DNA of 26,567 bases, taken from positions 1 to 26,567 of the forward strand of contig DAOUBF010000038.1 in the NCBI GenBank assembly GCA_034432795.1. The letters are read 5' to 3'. The notes beneath the pieces were generated by a model that made no database searches, was not told the DNA's origin, and saw only the letters and a program-made list of their open reading frames with translations. Made by a program: the position numbers and the translations under genes. The DNA is from DAOUBF01 sp034432795 (GTDB lineage: Bacteria; Chloroflexota; Anaerolineae; DSLN01). Shown here one piece after another: positions 1 to 7,351 of the stretch (its first letter is position 1; each line of letters opens with the position of its first letter).

Positions 1-746
1 AGGCCGAAGGCCGTCAACAGAAACACACCAAGCAGCACCAGCAGCCTGCGCCAGGCGCGGCGCTGTGGCCAGGCCAAGAAGGCGAAGTACAGCACGGCCA
101 TGTAGGCTACGTACATGGCCGATTGGGGATGTCCCGCCAGGATAGCCACGCCCAGGCCCAGGCCAGCGCCAAGCGCCAGAGATAGAGGATGGGGGCTTGC
201 GGTCAATGACCTGTGTAATAAAAGCAGAATCAGAGGCAGCCAGATGTCGGTTTCCAGGATAGCCAGTTGCAACGGCGGGTAACCGGTGAGATACCCGCTA
301 TAGGCGAAGGTCAGGCCGGCGATAAGCCCGGCCGGCCGGCTGCCGGTCAGATGGCGCACATAAGCGTAAGTGAAGGCGCTGGCCAGGAAGATATGGGCAA
401 TGACTTCCCACTCCAGGGCAATGAAAGGGAAACTGCCGCCTGTGATGAGCAGGGCCAGCCAGACGGTGAGCAGACTGAGAGGGTAGAAGATAGCCGATTG
501 GGGATCGGCCAGGAAGGGGTGGCCGCCGTAGGCGTAGGGGTTCCACAGGGGCAGCCGCCCGGCCCACCACTCCTGGGCTTCAAAGCGGGTGAATCCGTAG
601 AACTGATAAACAAAGTCGCCGGGGGGGAAAGTGGCCCGGTCAGCCGGATTAGGAGCGATCAGTCGCCAATGGAAGAGGAGCGCCAGCGCCGCCAGAAGGG
701 CCATCATCATGGCATCGGGTAGCCAGGAAAGTGACCTCCATCGCAT
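1..746 (-). CDS. YfhO-like polytopic membrane protein (C-terminus cut by window edge)
   Basis: The reading frame is open from an ATG at 746 down to base 1, giving the first 248 residues of a longer protein. Residues 13-30 form a membrane segment, followed by an outward loop with the signature WNPYAYGGHPFLADPQSA and then FYPLSLL (about residues 70-92), typical of the YfhO/GT-C-like membrane protein family. Several more hydrophobic helices follow, and an HPQSAMYVAY stretch resembles the second conserved loop of the family. YfhO members are thought to help glycosylate cell-envelope polymers, but few have a proven reaction, so the role is inferred. No clear Shine-Dalgarno precedes 746 and an in-frame ATG cluster lies at codons 13-15, so the start is uncertain. 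It is divergent from gmhB with about 100 bases between them. Confidence 0.72.
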   Translation of the reverse strand, partial: MRWRSLSWLPDAMMMALLAALALLFHWRLIAPNPADRATFPPGDFVYQFYGFTRFEAQEWWAGRLPLWNPYAYGGHPFLADPQSAIFYPLSLLTVWLALLITGGSFPFIALEWEVIAHIFLASAFTYAYVRHLTGSRPAGLIAGLTFAYSGYLTGYPPLQLAILETDIWLPLILLLLHRSLTASPHPLSLALGAGLGLGVAILAGHPQSAMYVAYMAVLYFAFLAWPQRRAWRRLLVLLGVFLLTAFG

Positions 747-813
747 GAGGTTGTGGTATAGCCCAAAGCGGAATAGACGTCAAGTAGGGACGGATCGTGG
801 GTGTATTTCACAA

Positions 814-842
814 TTGGCCCTATACGCTAATTGCGTTATACT
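814..842 (+). promoter_or_regulatory. Promoter of gmhB, possibly leaderless
   Basis: A -35 box TTGGCC (814-819), a 17-base spacer and a -10 box TATACT (837-842) lie directly before gmhB. The -10 box ends 7 bases before the ATG at 850, so transcription should begin at or next to the A of the start codon. No Shine-Dalgarno is present. Boxes and distances are read from the sequence; leaderless use is inferred. Confidence 0.6.
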
Positions 843-849
843 TGGGCCT

Positions 850-1425
850 ATGCGGCCAGCCGTGTTCATAGACCGCGATGGGGTCATCTGCCACAACCGG
901 GCCGATTATGTGAAAAGTTGGGACGAATTTGCTTTTTTGCCCGGCGCATTGGAGGCCCTTGCCCGCCTGGCCGGTTCGCCTTTCGCTATCGTCATCATCA
1001 CAAATCAATCCGGGATCAATCGCGGCAGGGTCACGCTGGAGGCTGTTGAAGACATCCACCGGCGTATGCTCCGGGCAATTGAGCAGGCCGGTGGGCGGGT
1101 GGATGCCATCTACCTCTGCCCCCACCGGCCCGATGAGGGGTGCACCTGTCGCAAGCCGCTCCCCGGCCTGCTCCACCGGGCCGCTGCCGAACTGGGGCTG
1201 GACCTGGCCCAATCCTATCTCATTGGCGACGCCCTGGAGGACATCCAGGCTGCCTGCGCTGCCGGTTGCCAGCCCTATCTCGTCCTCACCGGGCGCGGCA
1301 TGGCCCACCGCGCCCAGGCAGAGCACGCTCTGCCTGGGCGTTTCCAGGTGGTGCGCGACCTGGACGAGGCGGTAGAGGCGATTCTACGTCTCACGCCTCC
1401 GCCACTAATGCCTCTGGCTCGGTGA
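850..1425 (+). CDS. gmhB: D-glycero-D-manno-heptose 1,7-bisphosphate 7-phosphatase (GmhB-like HAD phosphatase)
   Basis: The 191-residue protein matches the small, capless GmhB branch of HAD phosphatases in length and motifs. The nucleophile motif DRDG is at residues 8-11 (Asp8, Asp10), motif II is ITNQSG at 50-55, Lys102 serves as motif III, and GDALEDI (126-132) is motif IV. A zinc loop CPHRPDEGCTC (Cys90, His92, Cys98, Cys100) separates GmhB from most other HAD enzymes. GmhB removes the 7-phosphate of heptose bisphosphate on the way to ADP- or GDP-heptose; histidinol-phosphate phosphatase is a close alternative. An in-frame extension to 631 exists, but the promoter at 814-842 lies inside it, so the start at 850 is preferred. 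The last 35 bases overlap tail-to-tail with the next gene. Confidence 0.85.
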   Translation: MRPAVFIDRDGVICHNRADYVKSWDEFAFLPGALEALARLAGSPFAIVIITNQSGINRGRVTLEAVEDIHRRMLRAIEQAGGRVDAIYLCPHRPDEGCTCRKPLPGLLHRAAAELGLDLAQSYLIGDALEDIQAACAAGCQPYLVLTGRGMAHRAQAEHALPGRFQVVRDLDEAVEAILRLTPPPLMPLAR

Positions 1426-2488
1426 ACAGGAACGCGTCGTGATAGTAGTGGACGAGCAGAATGGAGAGAATGGCGATGTAGCCATACACCTCGGCGGCAC
1501 CGGGCTTGCCCGCGTGCAGATTCGGCCAGATCAGGTTGGCCCCAAGGAACAGCAGCCCTGAGATGGGCAGCATCGCCATGCACACCAGGTAGAACTTCCA
1601 CCAGCCACTCGTATCCCGATCAAAGAGTGCCTGGACCAGGCCGCGCCGTTGGCCGCTCTTCTTTTCAGCCAGCCGGTTGGCGTACCAGGTCAGTGCCAAG
1701 TACTGGAACGAGTGCCAGGTGTTAATGCCCTGGAAGGCCGTGTCCATGTTAGAGAAGGATGGCGTGATGAACATTAACACCACCGTGACGCCGATCAGGG
1801 CCAGCTTGGGGATGTTGACATAACCGGCGCGGTATTCCAGGTACGTCTTCACAATGAAGGCGATGAGCGAGAGCGCGAACGCCGCTGACACCAGGTAGGC
1901 GATCCAGGTCTGGCCGCGCAGTAACTCCGAGACCTTCAAGGTGACCTCGCCGATGGTGAACTCGCCGCGTACCATCTTCCATACGGCGATGGGGTACAGG
2001 CTGGTGAGGATGACGGCGTAGTCAATCAGGCGCGAGGGCAGAGAGAGCGCCACCCGCGCCTTGACGTTGTAGGCCTCTGCCAGCCAGATGATCTGCTGCA
2101 AGGCGTGCAGCGAGGCCAGCCCGAAGAACAGCGTCAACAGCCAGACATAGGTCTCGTAGCTGCTCACCGCCATGAAGATCACAGCGGTTGGAATAAGCAG
2201 GGACGAGGCAATGAACGCCGGCCGCCGCTTCACGAAGTCGGGGTCCAGCACGGTGCGCGTAAAGGTGGCGTACATGTGAGGCCCACCCACGAACAGCGAC
2301 ACCAGCAGGTTGATCAGCAGGCGGGCCGTGTCCGTTCCCCCCAGCAGCAGGTAGATAGAGTAAGGGATGGCTGCGGTGAAGACGCTAAAGGTGATGAAGG
2401 TCAGGTCCCAGTTGCGACTGCGCAACCAGGGACTGAGGGCCCGCATTCCTGACCGGGCGCCGAATACATCCAGGGTCGTTGTGGTCAT
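1391..2488 (-). CDS. Unrecognised polytopic membrane protein with conserved-looking histidines
   Basis: I do not recognise the family. The 365-residue protein has about eight to nine hydrophobic segments. Polar motifs sit in or at the edge of membrane segments: GGPHMY (His71), LHALQQ (His128), NTWHSFQY (His259) and LVHYYHD (His347, His350). Five such histidines, two in an HxxH pair, suggest a membrane metal site, loosely like Brp/Blh carotene dioxygenases or fatty-acid hydroxylases, but spacing matches neither well and this is inference. An upstream ATG at 2518 exists, but AAGGAGA lies a few bases before the ATG at 2488, so that start is chosen. It is the last gene of the lipid cluster, about 100 bases after the flippase gene, and may be an enzyme modifying the same lipid. 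Confidence 0.7.
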   Translation of the reverse strand: MTTTTLDVFGARSGMRALSPWLRSRNWDLTFITFSVFTAAIPYSIYLLLGGTDTARLLINLLVSLFVGGPHMYATFTRTVLDPDFVKRRPAFIASSLLIPTAVIFMAVSSYETYVWLLTLFFGLASLHALQQIIWLAEAYNVKARVALSLPSRLIDYAVILTSLYPIAVWKMVRGEFTIGEVTLKVSELLRGQTWIAYLVSAAFALSLIAFIVKTYLEYRAGYVNIPKLALIGVTVVLMFITPSFSNMDTAFQGINTWHSFQYLALTWYANRLAEKKSGQRRGLVQALFDRDTSGWWKFYLVCMAMLPISGLLFLGANLIWPNLHAGKPGAAEVYGYIAILSILLVHYYHDAFLFTEPEALVAEA

Positions 2489-2588
2489 AATAGGTCTCCT
2501 TTCTCTGATTTCTCTCAAATAAAATTAAGACCGAAAACCAGGGACCGAAGACCGTGCCTATCCGCGTCCTGGTCCGTGTATCCGTGTC

Positions 2589-3629
2589 TTAATCTATGTT
2601 GTGCCCCCACAGCCGCCGGAAGCGGCTGGCCAACCAGCGCCGGAGCGCGTGCTGCGGCCAGAACACGGTGGCGAAGGCCAGCCCGCCGGGGATCAGGTAG
2701 AAGTAATAGGTCAGAAAGCGCCAGACCACCCAGATCGCCTCGCGGGGCGTGCCTTCCAGGAAGTCGCCGAAGACGGTGCCGAAGGCCAGTTCCGCCGTGC
2801 CCGCGCCGCCCGGTGTCGGGCTGATCAGCAGCAGGCCCTGGTACACCACCTGACGCACGATCAGGTTGAACTGCTGGGCGATGCGCAAGGGCCGGTAGGC
2901 GCTGATCAACGAGTTCAGCATGGCGTAGCGCGTCGTCCACATCAGGCCGGTCAGCGCCATCGCCCCGGCGATCTGGCGCGGGCCCATATGGCGCAATGCC
3001 TCTCGCCCCTGTTCCCACTCGCGCAGCAGGATGTCCTGCCAGCGTCGCAGCGGCCCGTACCGGACCAGCCGGTCAAAGAAATGCCCCACGCGGTGCCGTA
3101 ACAAATACAACACCGCGATCAGCGCCAGGATGCTCACCACCGCCGGACGCAGGTCGGGGTCCGAGAACGAGGCCACTGCCAGCGTAGTGATGTTCCAGGC
3201 GCCATCCATGAGCACGGCGGCGGCGGCCACGCTGGTGGCGGCCCCCCACCCCATCCCTGTGCGGGCGAAATACACCACCACCATAGGCATGCCGCCGGAG
3301 CCGCCCAGGCTGACCGCATTGGCGAACTCGGCCACGACGAAGCCCACCACCGCCGGGCGCAAGCCGGTGCGTGCGGCGATGGCGTAGCGCCCGCCCCCGG
3401 CCAGGATATGGATGGTGAGAAAGAGCAGGGCCGGGATGAGCGCGCTGAGCGTGAGCTGGCGCAGGCCCCCGGCCTGTGTCGCCGCCCACACCGCATATCC
3501 CACCGCTGCTACGCTGATCAGGGCCGCAATCGGGGGCCAGATGCGTCGCAGGAACTGCCTCAGCCCGGCAAGCGGCTCCGGATCGGGCCGCGCCTCGGAC
3601 TCAGGTCCGGCGATGGGGGGATCGCTCAT
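2589..3629 (-). CDS. Flippase-like / LPG-synthase-TM family membrane protein (UPF0104)
   Basis: This 346-residue protein has a hydrophilic N-terminal tail (about residues 1-30) and then about eight membrane segments. The stretch around ANAVSLGGSGGMPMVVVYF and the later LLISPTPGGAGTAELAFG are hallmarks of the lysylphosphatidylglycerol-synthase transmembrane family, also called UPF0104 or AglD-like. The soluble aminoacyl-transferase half of true MprF proteins is missing, so it is more likely a lipid translocator or partner of a glycosyltransferase than an LPG synthase. It starts 30 bases after the stop of the alpha-oxoamine synthase gene, consistent with one operon and a role in moving the lipid made there. 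The ribosome binding site is weak. Family assignment is fairly firm; the substrate is unknown. Confidence 0.8.
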   Translation of the reverse strand: MSDPPIAGPESEARPDPEPLAGLRQFLRRIWPPIAALISVAAVGYAVWAATQAGGLRQLTLSALIPALLFLTIHILAGGGRYAIAARTGLRPAVVGFVVAEFANAVSLGGSGGMPMVVVYFARTGMGWGAATSVAAAAVLMDGAWNITTLAVASFSDPDLRPAVVSILALIAVLYLLRHRVGHFFDRLVRYGPLRRWQDILLREWEQGREALRHMGPRQIAGAMALTGLMWTTRYAMLNSLISAYRPLRIAQQFNLIVRQVVYQGLLLISPTPGGAGTAELAFGTVFGDFLEGTPREAIWVVWRFLTYYFYLIPGGLAFATVFWPQHALRRWLASRFRRLWGHNID

Positions 3630-3659
3630 CCGCGCCGTTCCGGCCTTTGGGCATGGGCA

Positions 3660-4898
3660 TTAGAGCTGCGGGGCCACGGAGTGTGTCTTGACCGGCTGGG
3701 TGCCATTCGTCCCCGGCCCGATCAACCCCATCGCCTGTCCCACCTCGCTCAAGATAGCCAGCACGCGGTCCAGTTGTTCCCGCGTGTGCGTGGCCATGTA
3801 GCTGGTGCGCAGTCGGCTTGTGCCGGGCGGCACAGCGGGCGAGACGACTGCATTGGTATAGACGCCGGCCTCAAATAGCATCTTCCAGGTGAAGAAGGTG
3901 GTCATATCATCACCGATGATGATCGGGATGATGGGGGTCGTGCTGGGCCCGGTGTTAAAGCCCATGGCGATCAGCCGGGCGCGCACATACTCCGCGTTGT
4001 CCCACAGCCGCTGGATATGCTCCGGCTCGTTCTCAATCACATCCAGCGCGGCCAGGACGGCGGCGATATTGCTGGGCGGCATACTGGCGCTGAAGATCAG
4101 CGAGCGGGCATGGTGCTGAATGTAATGGATCACCTCCTCATCGCCTGCGATGAACCCCCCCAGCGAGGCGAACGATTTACTGAACGTGCCCATGATCAGG
4201 TCCACCTGGTCGGTCAGGCCGAAGTGGGCCGCCGTGCCGCGCCCACCGGGGCCCATGACGCCCAGGCCATGCGCATCGTCCACCATGAGCCGGGCGCCGT
4301 AGCGTTGGCACAGTGCCACGATCTCCGGCAAGGGGGCCAGGTCGCCGCCCATGCTGAAGACGCCGTCCACGACGACCAGGATGCCCTGGTTGGGGTTGAC
4401 CGACTGCAACTGGCGTTCCAGCGCCTCCATGTCGTTATGGGGGAAGCGCTTGGTCTGGCCCAGCGACATCTGGCACCCATCCACGATGCTGGCGTGGTCC
4501 TCTTTATCCGTGATCACCACATCGCCGCGACCGACCAGCGATGAGATTGTCCCCAGATTGACCTGATAGCCGGTGCTGAACACCAGCGCGGCTTCTTTGC
4601 CCACGAAGGCCGCCAGCCGTTGCTCCAGTTCGCGGTGCAGCACCAGGGTGCCGTTCAAGAAGCGAGAGCCGGTACAACTCGTGCCATAGCGTGCTATGGC
4701 CTCCATCGCCGCCTGGCGGACATGCGGGTGGGTAGTCAGGCCCAGGTAGTTATTGGAGCCGATCATGATGATACGGCGGCCATTGACCACGACCTCCGTG
4801 CCCTCCGACTCCTCCAGTGGGATGAAGTAAGGGTAGAAGCCGGCGGCCTGCGCCTGGCGGGCTTCGGTGAAATTGCGGCACTTGTCAAACAGGTCCAT
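3660..4898 (-). CDS. Serine-palmitoyltransferase-like alpha-oxoamine synthase (PLP enzyme)
   Basis: The 412-residue protein is a fold-type I PLP enzyme of the alpha-oxoamine synthase family, which joins an acyl-CoA or acyl-ACP to an amino acid with loss of CO2. Visible motifs are GSNNYLGL (47-54), GSRFLNGTL (77-85), the cofactor-stacking His in DHASIVDG (134-141), DDAHGLG (207-213) and the Schiff-base Lys241 in GTFSKSFASLGGF. GSRFLNGT, the SFASLGG(F) context and the RSLIFSASMPP stretch resemble bacterial serine palmitoyltransferases more than BioF or 2-amino-3-ketobutyrate ligase. A strong AAGGAGAG precedes the ATG. Setting between a UbiA enzyme and a flippase supports a lipid role, and no biotin genes are nearby. 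The amino-acid substrate is not proven, so no symbol is given. Confidence 0.85.
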   Translation of the reverse strand: MDLFDKCRNFTEARQAQAAGFYPYFIPLEESEGTEVVVNGRRIIMIGSNNYLGLTTHPHVRQAAMEAIARYGTSCTGSRFLNGTLVLHRELEQRLAAFVGKEAALVFSTGYQVNLGTISSLVGRGDVVITDKEDHASIVDGCQMSLGQTKRFPHNDMEALERQLQSVNPNQGILVVVDGVFSMGGDLAPLPEIVALCQRYGARLMVDDAHGLGVMGPGGRGTAAHFGLTDQVDLIMGTFSKSFASLGGFIAGDEEVIHYIQHHARSLIFSASMPPSNIAAVLAALDVIENEPEHIQRLWDNAEYVRARLIAMGFNTGPSTTPIIPIIIGDDMTTFFTWKMLFEAGVYTNAVVSPAVPPGTSRLRTSYMATHTREQLDRVLAILSEVGQAMGLIGPGTNGTQPVKTHSVAPQL

Positions 4899-4933
4899 GA
4901 GTCTCTCTCCTTGCTAACAGTCCTTTGCCGGGC

Positions 4934-5893
4934 TTAGAAGCCAAACAGGCCCAGCAAGAACCAAATGATCACCACGAGATTGAGGCCGAGCAGGGTGGGA
5001 ACCTGCAACCAGCCGGTGACATCCAGCGCACGCTGGCCACGGGCATCGCGCAGCCGCTTCCCGGTGGGAAAGGCCACTAACGCCGGTAGCCAGGTGTTCA
5101 GGCTGAGCCAGGCCACCAGCCAGCGCCACACGAGCAGCAGGCTAAGGATGAGCAGGGGCACGACGAACACCCACCAGGGCACGACGCGCCGCCAGCAGGC
5201 CAGCACGAACATGGCGATACCGCTGGCCAGCAACGTGTACATCAACACGCGGGCCGGGCGTGGCCCGATGAAGACGGCGGTGGTGCGAATGCCCGCCCGG
5301 CGGTCGGTCTCCAGGTCGTGCAACTCGTTGTAGAACTGGCCGTACATGGAGACCAGCATCAGCGCGGCCAGCACCGGCCAGACGACATGCCAGGCCTCCC
5401 CGCCCAACGCCAGATAGGTCAGGACGAATTGCTGGCCGGCCAGCCCCCAGCTATGCTCCAGCAGGTCAACGATGGGCATGGCCTTGAGCCGGATGGAGCG
5501 CCAGGAGTAGGCCCAGGCCAGGACCAGGCTGACCAGGGAGATAGCGAACACGGCCCAGCCCAACAGCGCCGACAGCCCCAGCGCGCTGCCGCCCAGGACG
5601 CTGGCGATCGCCAGCCCGGCGCGGCGTGAGAGGCGCCCGGCAGCGATGGGGTTACGGCGGCGTTTCAATGGATGCAGCGCGTCGGCGGGCGCGTCTTCCA
5701 CCTCGTTGACGACGAAGCCGAAGCCCGCCGCCAGCATGTTGACCAGCAGGATGACCAGCAGGCGCCAATCCAGCCGGGCGCCTGCCAGCCGCGCCGCCGC
5801 CAGTGTGGTCAGCAGGATAAAATGGGCGAATTCAGGGAAACGCACCAGCCGAAAACCATCCAGCAACACCCTCCGCCAGGGTTGGGGCGCCAT
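4934..5893 (-). CDS. UbiA-family prenyltransferase
   Basis: This 319-residue integral membrane protein with about eight or nine helices carries both aspartate-rich motifs of the UbiA superfamily. The first is NEVEDAPAD (63-71), followed by HPLKRRRNPIAAGRLS (74-89); the second is YNELHDLETDRRAG (188-201), with Asp193 and Asp197. UbiA enzymes bind Mg-diphosphate of a prenyl or similar donor and pass it to an acceptor within the membrane. The HPxKRxRxPIAAG context resembles the branch that includes decaprenyl-phosphate phosphoribosyltransferase, but quinone, chlorophyll and ether-lipid enzymes share part of it. A strong AAGGAGG sits 6 bases before the ATG. It begins 19 bases after the glycosyltransferase and ends 35 bases before the SPT-like gene, so co-transcription is likely. 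The acceptor is unknown. Confidence 0.85.
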   Translation of the reverse strand: MAPQPWRRVLLDGFRLVRFPEFAHFILLTTLAAARLAGARLDWRLLVILLVNMLAAGFGFVVNEVEDAPADALHPLKRRRNPIAAGRLSRRAGLAIASVLGGSALGLSALLGWAVFAISLVSLVLAWAYSWRSIRLKAMPIVDLLEHSWGLAGQQFVLTYLALGGEAWHVVWPVLAALMLVSMYGQFYNELHDLETDRRAGIRTTAVFIGPRPARVLMYTLLASGIAMFVLACWRRVVPWWVFVVPLLILSLLLVWRWLVAWLSLNTWLPALVAFPTGKRLRDARGQRALDVTGWLQVPTLLGLNLVVIIWFLLGLFGF

Positions 5894-5912
5894 GATGTGC
5901 CTCCTTGTCGGG

Positions 5913-7127
5913 TTAAGCGTGAAACGTGGGGCGTGCGGGGCGCGTTGCGCGCTCTACGCTCCAGGTTTTGCGTTCCACGCTGTGGATGACGGTTCGGGCG
6001 ATATCCAATGCGGCGTCGGGCCGTGCCAGCCGCTGGCACTGGCGGCGCATCCGCAGCAGGGTCTCCTGATCGCCGGCCAGCCAGTCGGCGAGCGTCGCGG
6101 CAATGGCAGAGGGCTGCGGCGTGTACACCCCCAGGCCGTTCTCCACGACGTACGTGACGTTCCCCTCCTCTTGCCCCAGGATATAACTAAACAGGAGAAT
6201 AGGCAAGCCCATCGCCATGGCTTCGGCGATTGTTCCCGGCCCGGCTTTGGTAACGATGCAATCGCTCGCGGCCATCCAGGCGGGCATATCTTCCACGAAG
6301 CCTTCTACGCGGACCGGCAGGTGCCAGGGCCGTTGGCTGAGACGCCGTCGCAAAGCTGCATTCCGCCCACAAATTATAACCAACTGGGCCGTCAAAGGTT
6401 GCGCGTCAATCGCGGCGGCGACCTCTTCAACGGGGCCAACGCCATCGCCGCCGCTCACCAGGAGGATGGTGGGTAGGTCGGGGCGCAGGCCGAGCTTGGC
6501 CCGTGCCGCGCTGCGGTCGTTCGTCAGCGCATAGATGCGCAGATACTCGCGGAAACGCACGTCAATCGGCTGGCCCAGCACATGGACGCGCTCCCTTGCC
6601 AGGCCGAATTCGTAGGCCGCTTGGGCGGCTGCGGGCGTGGGCACGATACAGGCGTCCACCTCCGGATAGAACCAGGTGGGGAACATGCTGACCAGGTCGG
6701 TGACCACGGTGACAAAGGGGGCGGTGAAGCCCATCTGGCGCAGCAGGCGACAGGGCGTGCGCACCATCAGGGGGTGCACCGAGATCACAGCGTCGGGCCG
6801 GTAGCGGGCGTAGCAGCGTTGCACGCCGGGGCCGAAGAGCACATCCAGCGCCTTGAGGAGCGCTTTCGTCACCGGGCGGCGCGTGCCCAGATGCCAGATG
6901 GCACCATAGACAGGGTGCATGTATTGCACCATGGGCGTGTAGGTGCGGCGGATGCCGGTGAGCGGCCAGGGCAGATAATCGGCCATCAGGTCGGCGATGA
7001 TGGTGTTGACCCGGTCGCCATAGAGCTGATGGAAGGCGCCGGCGATGGCCTTCGCTGCGGCGCGGTGCCCGCCGCCGACATCGGACATGAGGAAGAGTAT
7101 GTTCAGCGGCGCGCTTCGGCTCACCAT
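5913..7127 (-). CDS. MGDG-synthase-like glycosyltransferase (GT28 superfamily)
   Basis: The 404-residue protein is a two-domain GT-B enzyme. The N-terminal domain opens with ILFLMSDVGGGHRAAAKAI (residues 10-28), where GGGH is the lipid-acceptor signature of plant and bacterial MGDG synthases and related processive glucosyltransferases. The C-terminal domain has VSGGDGVG, EGFVEDMPAWMAASD and TKAGPGTIAEAMAMGLP, the nucleotide-sugar site of GT28 enzymes. It should glycosylate a diacylglycerol-like or ceramide-like lipid on the inner face of the membrane. The last about 20 residues are low-complexity, with HSVERKTW followed by a similar WSVERAT, and may come from a short repeat. It is the first gene of the minus-strand lipid cluster; a perfect TATAAT lies 8 bases before the ATG and no Shine-Dalgarno is seen. 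Confidence 0.85.
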   Translation of the reverse strand: MVSRSAPLNILFLMSDVGGGHRAAAKAIAGAFHQLYGDRVNTIIADLMADYLPWPLTGIRRTYTPMVQYMHPVYGAIWHLGTRRPVTKALLKALDVLFGPGVQRCYARYRPDAVISVHPLMVRTPCRLLRQMGFTAPFVTVVTDLVSMFPTWFYPEVDACIVPTPAAAQAAYEFGLARERVHVLGQPIDVRFREYLRIYALTNDRSAARAKLGLRPDLPTILLVSGGDGVGPVEEVAAAIDAQPLTAQLVIICGRNAALRRRLSQRPWHLPVRVEGFVEDMPAWMAASDCIVTKAGPGTIAEAMAMGLPILLFSYILGQEEGNVTYVVENGLGVYTPQPSAIAATLADWLAGDQETLLRMRRQCQRLARPDAALDIARTVIHSVERKTWSVERATRPARPTFHA

Positions 7128-7135
7128 AGGGGTGC

Positions 7136-7165
7136 ATTATAGCATGAATGTTGGAAATCGGCGAA
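7136..7165 (-). promoter_or_regulatory. Promoter of the lipid operon, possibly leaderless
   Basis: On the minus strand a perfect -10 TATAAT (7141 to 7136) is followed by 8 bases and then the ATG at 7127. A weak -35, TTCGCC, lies 18 bases upstream (7165-7160). The predicted start of transcription falls within one or two bases of the ATG. The -10 box is clear; the -35 is weak. Confidence 0.55.
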
Positions 7166-7203
7166 ACAGGGACAGGCCGTAACAAACGGGGTGCCCGAAT
7201 ATG

Positions 7204-7342
7204 CCACTGTGAACGGTGGAGGGCGCACGGCCATATGCCTCTACAGGCCGCACCGTAAACGGTGCGGTGTTGCCTTCACAAATTTGGAGCACCCCACCGT
7301 CAACGGTGGGCGTAAGGGGCCTACAGTGTAGAGGCAGGCATA
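7204..7342. repeat. Three regularly spaced palindromes, two of them inside an inverted repeat
   Basis: This lies in the 375-base gene-free stretch 7128-7502. Three palindromes share the core ACNGTNAACGGT: 7204-7219 (imperfect), 7248-7267 (9-base stem, 2-base centre) and 7293-7310 (8-base stem, 2-base centre). Their centres are about 46 and 44 bases apart. The last two are enclosed by imperfect inverted arms TATGCCTCTACAGGCC (7234-7249) and its gapped complement at about 7318-7342. This could be a small non-autonomous mobile element or an operator array between the divergent promoters of the lipid operon and the flavoprotein. No T-run follows the hairpins, so they are not typical terminators. 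Confidence 0.6.
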
Positions 7343-7351
7343 AGGCCAGCC

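Noticed and set aside
267..722. Open frame of 151 codons on the plus strand
   Set aside because: It is antisense to the YfhO-like gene, has a Gln/Gly/Arg-rich composition typical of shadow frames and no motif or ribosome binding site.
631..849. Longer N-terminus for gmhB
   Set aside because: The extra 73 residues match no domain, and the promoter for gmhB lies inside them.
1391..2488. Assignment as a Brp/Blh beta-carotene dioxygenase
   Set aside because: The His spacing is only loosely similar and no carotenoid gene is nearby, so the protein is left unnamed.
3660..4898. BioF (8-amino-7-oxononanoate synthase)
   Set aside because: The GSRFLNGT and SFASLGG contexts look more like serine palmitoyltransferase, and no biotin genes are present; BioF remains a fallback only.
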